From assembly GCA_029881175.1 (NCBI GenBank), contig JAOUNC010000175.1:1-6238 (forward strand): a DNA stretch of 6,238 nucleotides. Direction: 5' to 3'. The translations under genes and the position numbers were made by a program. Shown piece after piece: positions 5,452 to 6,238 of this stretch. The stretch is from Nitrospirota bacterium (GTDB taxonomy: Bacteria; Nitrospirota; Nitrospiria; Nitrospirales; UBA8639). Below the pieces are notes generated by a model, which did not search any database, was not told where the DNA came from, and worked only from the letters and a program-made list of their open reading frames with translations. The stretch's first letter is position 1; each line of letters starts with the position of its first letter.

Positions 5452-6238
5452 CTACGTTGTTTGGGGCTTCACTTTGGGTTTGGTGAAAGCCTGAGGAATC
5501 GAAGGAACTTGAACCGAACTCGATCCTCGTTTGAGTAACTCTTTGGCCGTTTTTCGAATGGTGGGAGTGAGTGTTCCACCCCCAAGCATGCGGGCGATTT
5601 CGGCTTCTCGTTGTGCACCAGTGACTTCGTGGACCTTTGCCAGGGTTCGATCATCCACGGTGACTTTTTCGACGACAAATTGCGCATGGGCTTGAGAGGC
5701 TATCTGGGGCAAATGCGTGATACAGCAAACTTGATGGTACCGAGCTAATTGTCGCAAGCGTTGGCCCATGACCATTCCGGCCTCTCCTCCCACTCCACTA
5801 TCAATTTCATCGAAAATCACCACTGGCGTGTGATCATTCCCGGCAAACACTGTTTTGAGTGCCAACATGATGCGGGATAATTCTCCCCCTGAGGCAATGC
5901 GCCCTAACGGCATCGGTGGTTCACCGGGATTGGGTGCTAGCAACAGCTCAAGACGATCTCTGCCTCTCGGGCCAAACACCTCCTCATCAGGATTCGTGAC
6001 AAGATTCACCTGAATGTGCATGGCTCCCATTTTCAGCCCATGAAATTCATCTTGAATCTGTTTCGCCAATTGTTGAGCCACTTTTTTTCTTTTGGTGGAT
6101 AGCTCCGTTGCCAACGCGTTCAGAGATTCAAAGCTCTGGGCGACTTCTGCTTGGAGATGTGCGATCTGCTCATCCCCTTGTTGCAAGAGGGCCAAGTCCC
6201 GTTCAAGGCTTTGTACGAACGCCACTAATTCTTCGATC
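5452..6238 (-). CDS. recN: DNA repair protein RecN, C-terminal half (runs off right edge)
   Basis: The frame is open from the right edge (6238) to TAG at 5454-5452, giving about 262 residues. That is roughly the last half of RecN, which is usually about 550 residues. RecN is an SMC-like ATPase acting in double-strand break repair and recombination. The fragment begins in the end of the coiled coil (EELVAFVQSLERDLALLQQG) and continues into the C-terminal ATPase half. It has the ABC signature GRIASGGELSRIMLALK (about 5900-5850), Walker B with catalytic glutamate VVIFDEIDSGVGG (about 5823-5785), and the H-loop ITHLPQIAS (His near 5713). The usual EIARMLGG and AKELL segments follow. The last 25 or so residues are a polar, Ser/Pro/Lys-rich tail. 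The N-terminal Walker A half lies outside the window. A GTG at 6225 is an internal valine codon and not the start. Confidence 0.95.
   Translation of the reverse strand, partial: IEELVAFVQSLERDLALLQQGDEQIAHLQAEVAQSFESLNALATELSTKRKKVAQQLAKQIQDEFHGLKMGAMHIQVNLVTNPDEEVFGPRGRDRLELLLAPNPGEPPMPLGRIASGGELSRIMLALKTVFAGNDHTPVVIFDEIDSGVGGEAGMVMGQRLRQLARYHQVCCITHLPQIASQAHAQFVVEKVTVDDRTLAKVHEVTGAQREAEIARMLGGGTLTPTIRKTAKELLKRGSSSVQVPSIPQAFTKPKVKPQTT

Overview
The window looks like chromosomal DNA from a Gram-negative bacterium of moderate GC. It encodes an outer-membrane beta-barrel protein with a signal peptide, a Sec-type exported protein and RecN. The style of the proteins, especially the FadL-like protein, the small 'RAFVLQF' protein and the large winged-helix/STAND ATPase, reminds me of Nitrospira and relatives (Nitrospirota). 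That placement is an impression and not a demonstrated result.

Layout. (1) Positions 1-765 hold three small genes on the minus strand, read right to left. They are a 52-residue single-pass membrane protein (607-765), a small soluble protein of a family I recognise but cannot assign a function (271-519, possibly starting further upstream), and the N-terminus of a secreted protein that runs off the left edge (1-150). (2) Positions 766-990 are a divergent intergenic region. Its right end carries four GTAAG repeats spaced exactly 11 bp apart, directly in front of the next gene. (3) Positions 991-3915 on the plus strand encode a 974-residue regulator: an OmpR/PhoB-type winged helix, a STAND-type AAA ATPase and a long helical TPR-like region. 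(4) Positions 3916-4059 are a pyrimidine-rich gap with one small hairpin. (5) Positions 4060-5448 on the plus strand encode an OmpP1/FadL/TodX-family outer-membrane channel. (6) Positions 5452-6238 on the minus strand encode the C-terminal half of RecN, convergent with the channel gene and separated from it by only 3 bp.

How it may fit together. The most notable feature is the 11-bp repeat array beside a gene encoding an OmpR/PhoB-type DNA-binding domain. Proteins with this fold (PhoB, OmpR, the SARP regulators) bind direct repeats with about one helical turn of spacing, so the array is a good candidate for an operator of the regulator's own gene. The regulator lacks a phosphoacceptor receiver domain, so its input is probably a ligand or partner sensed by the STAND ATPase/TPR part. 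The FadL-like gene lies downstream in the same direction and could be a target, but nothing in the sequence proves this. RecN is an ordinary DNA-repair gene and probably unrelated. I see no RNA genes, CRISPR array, insertion sequence or phage gene.
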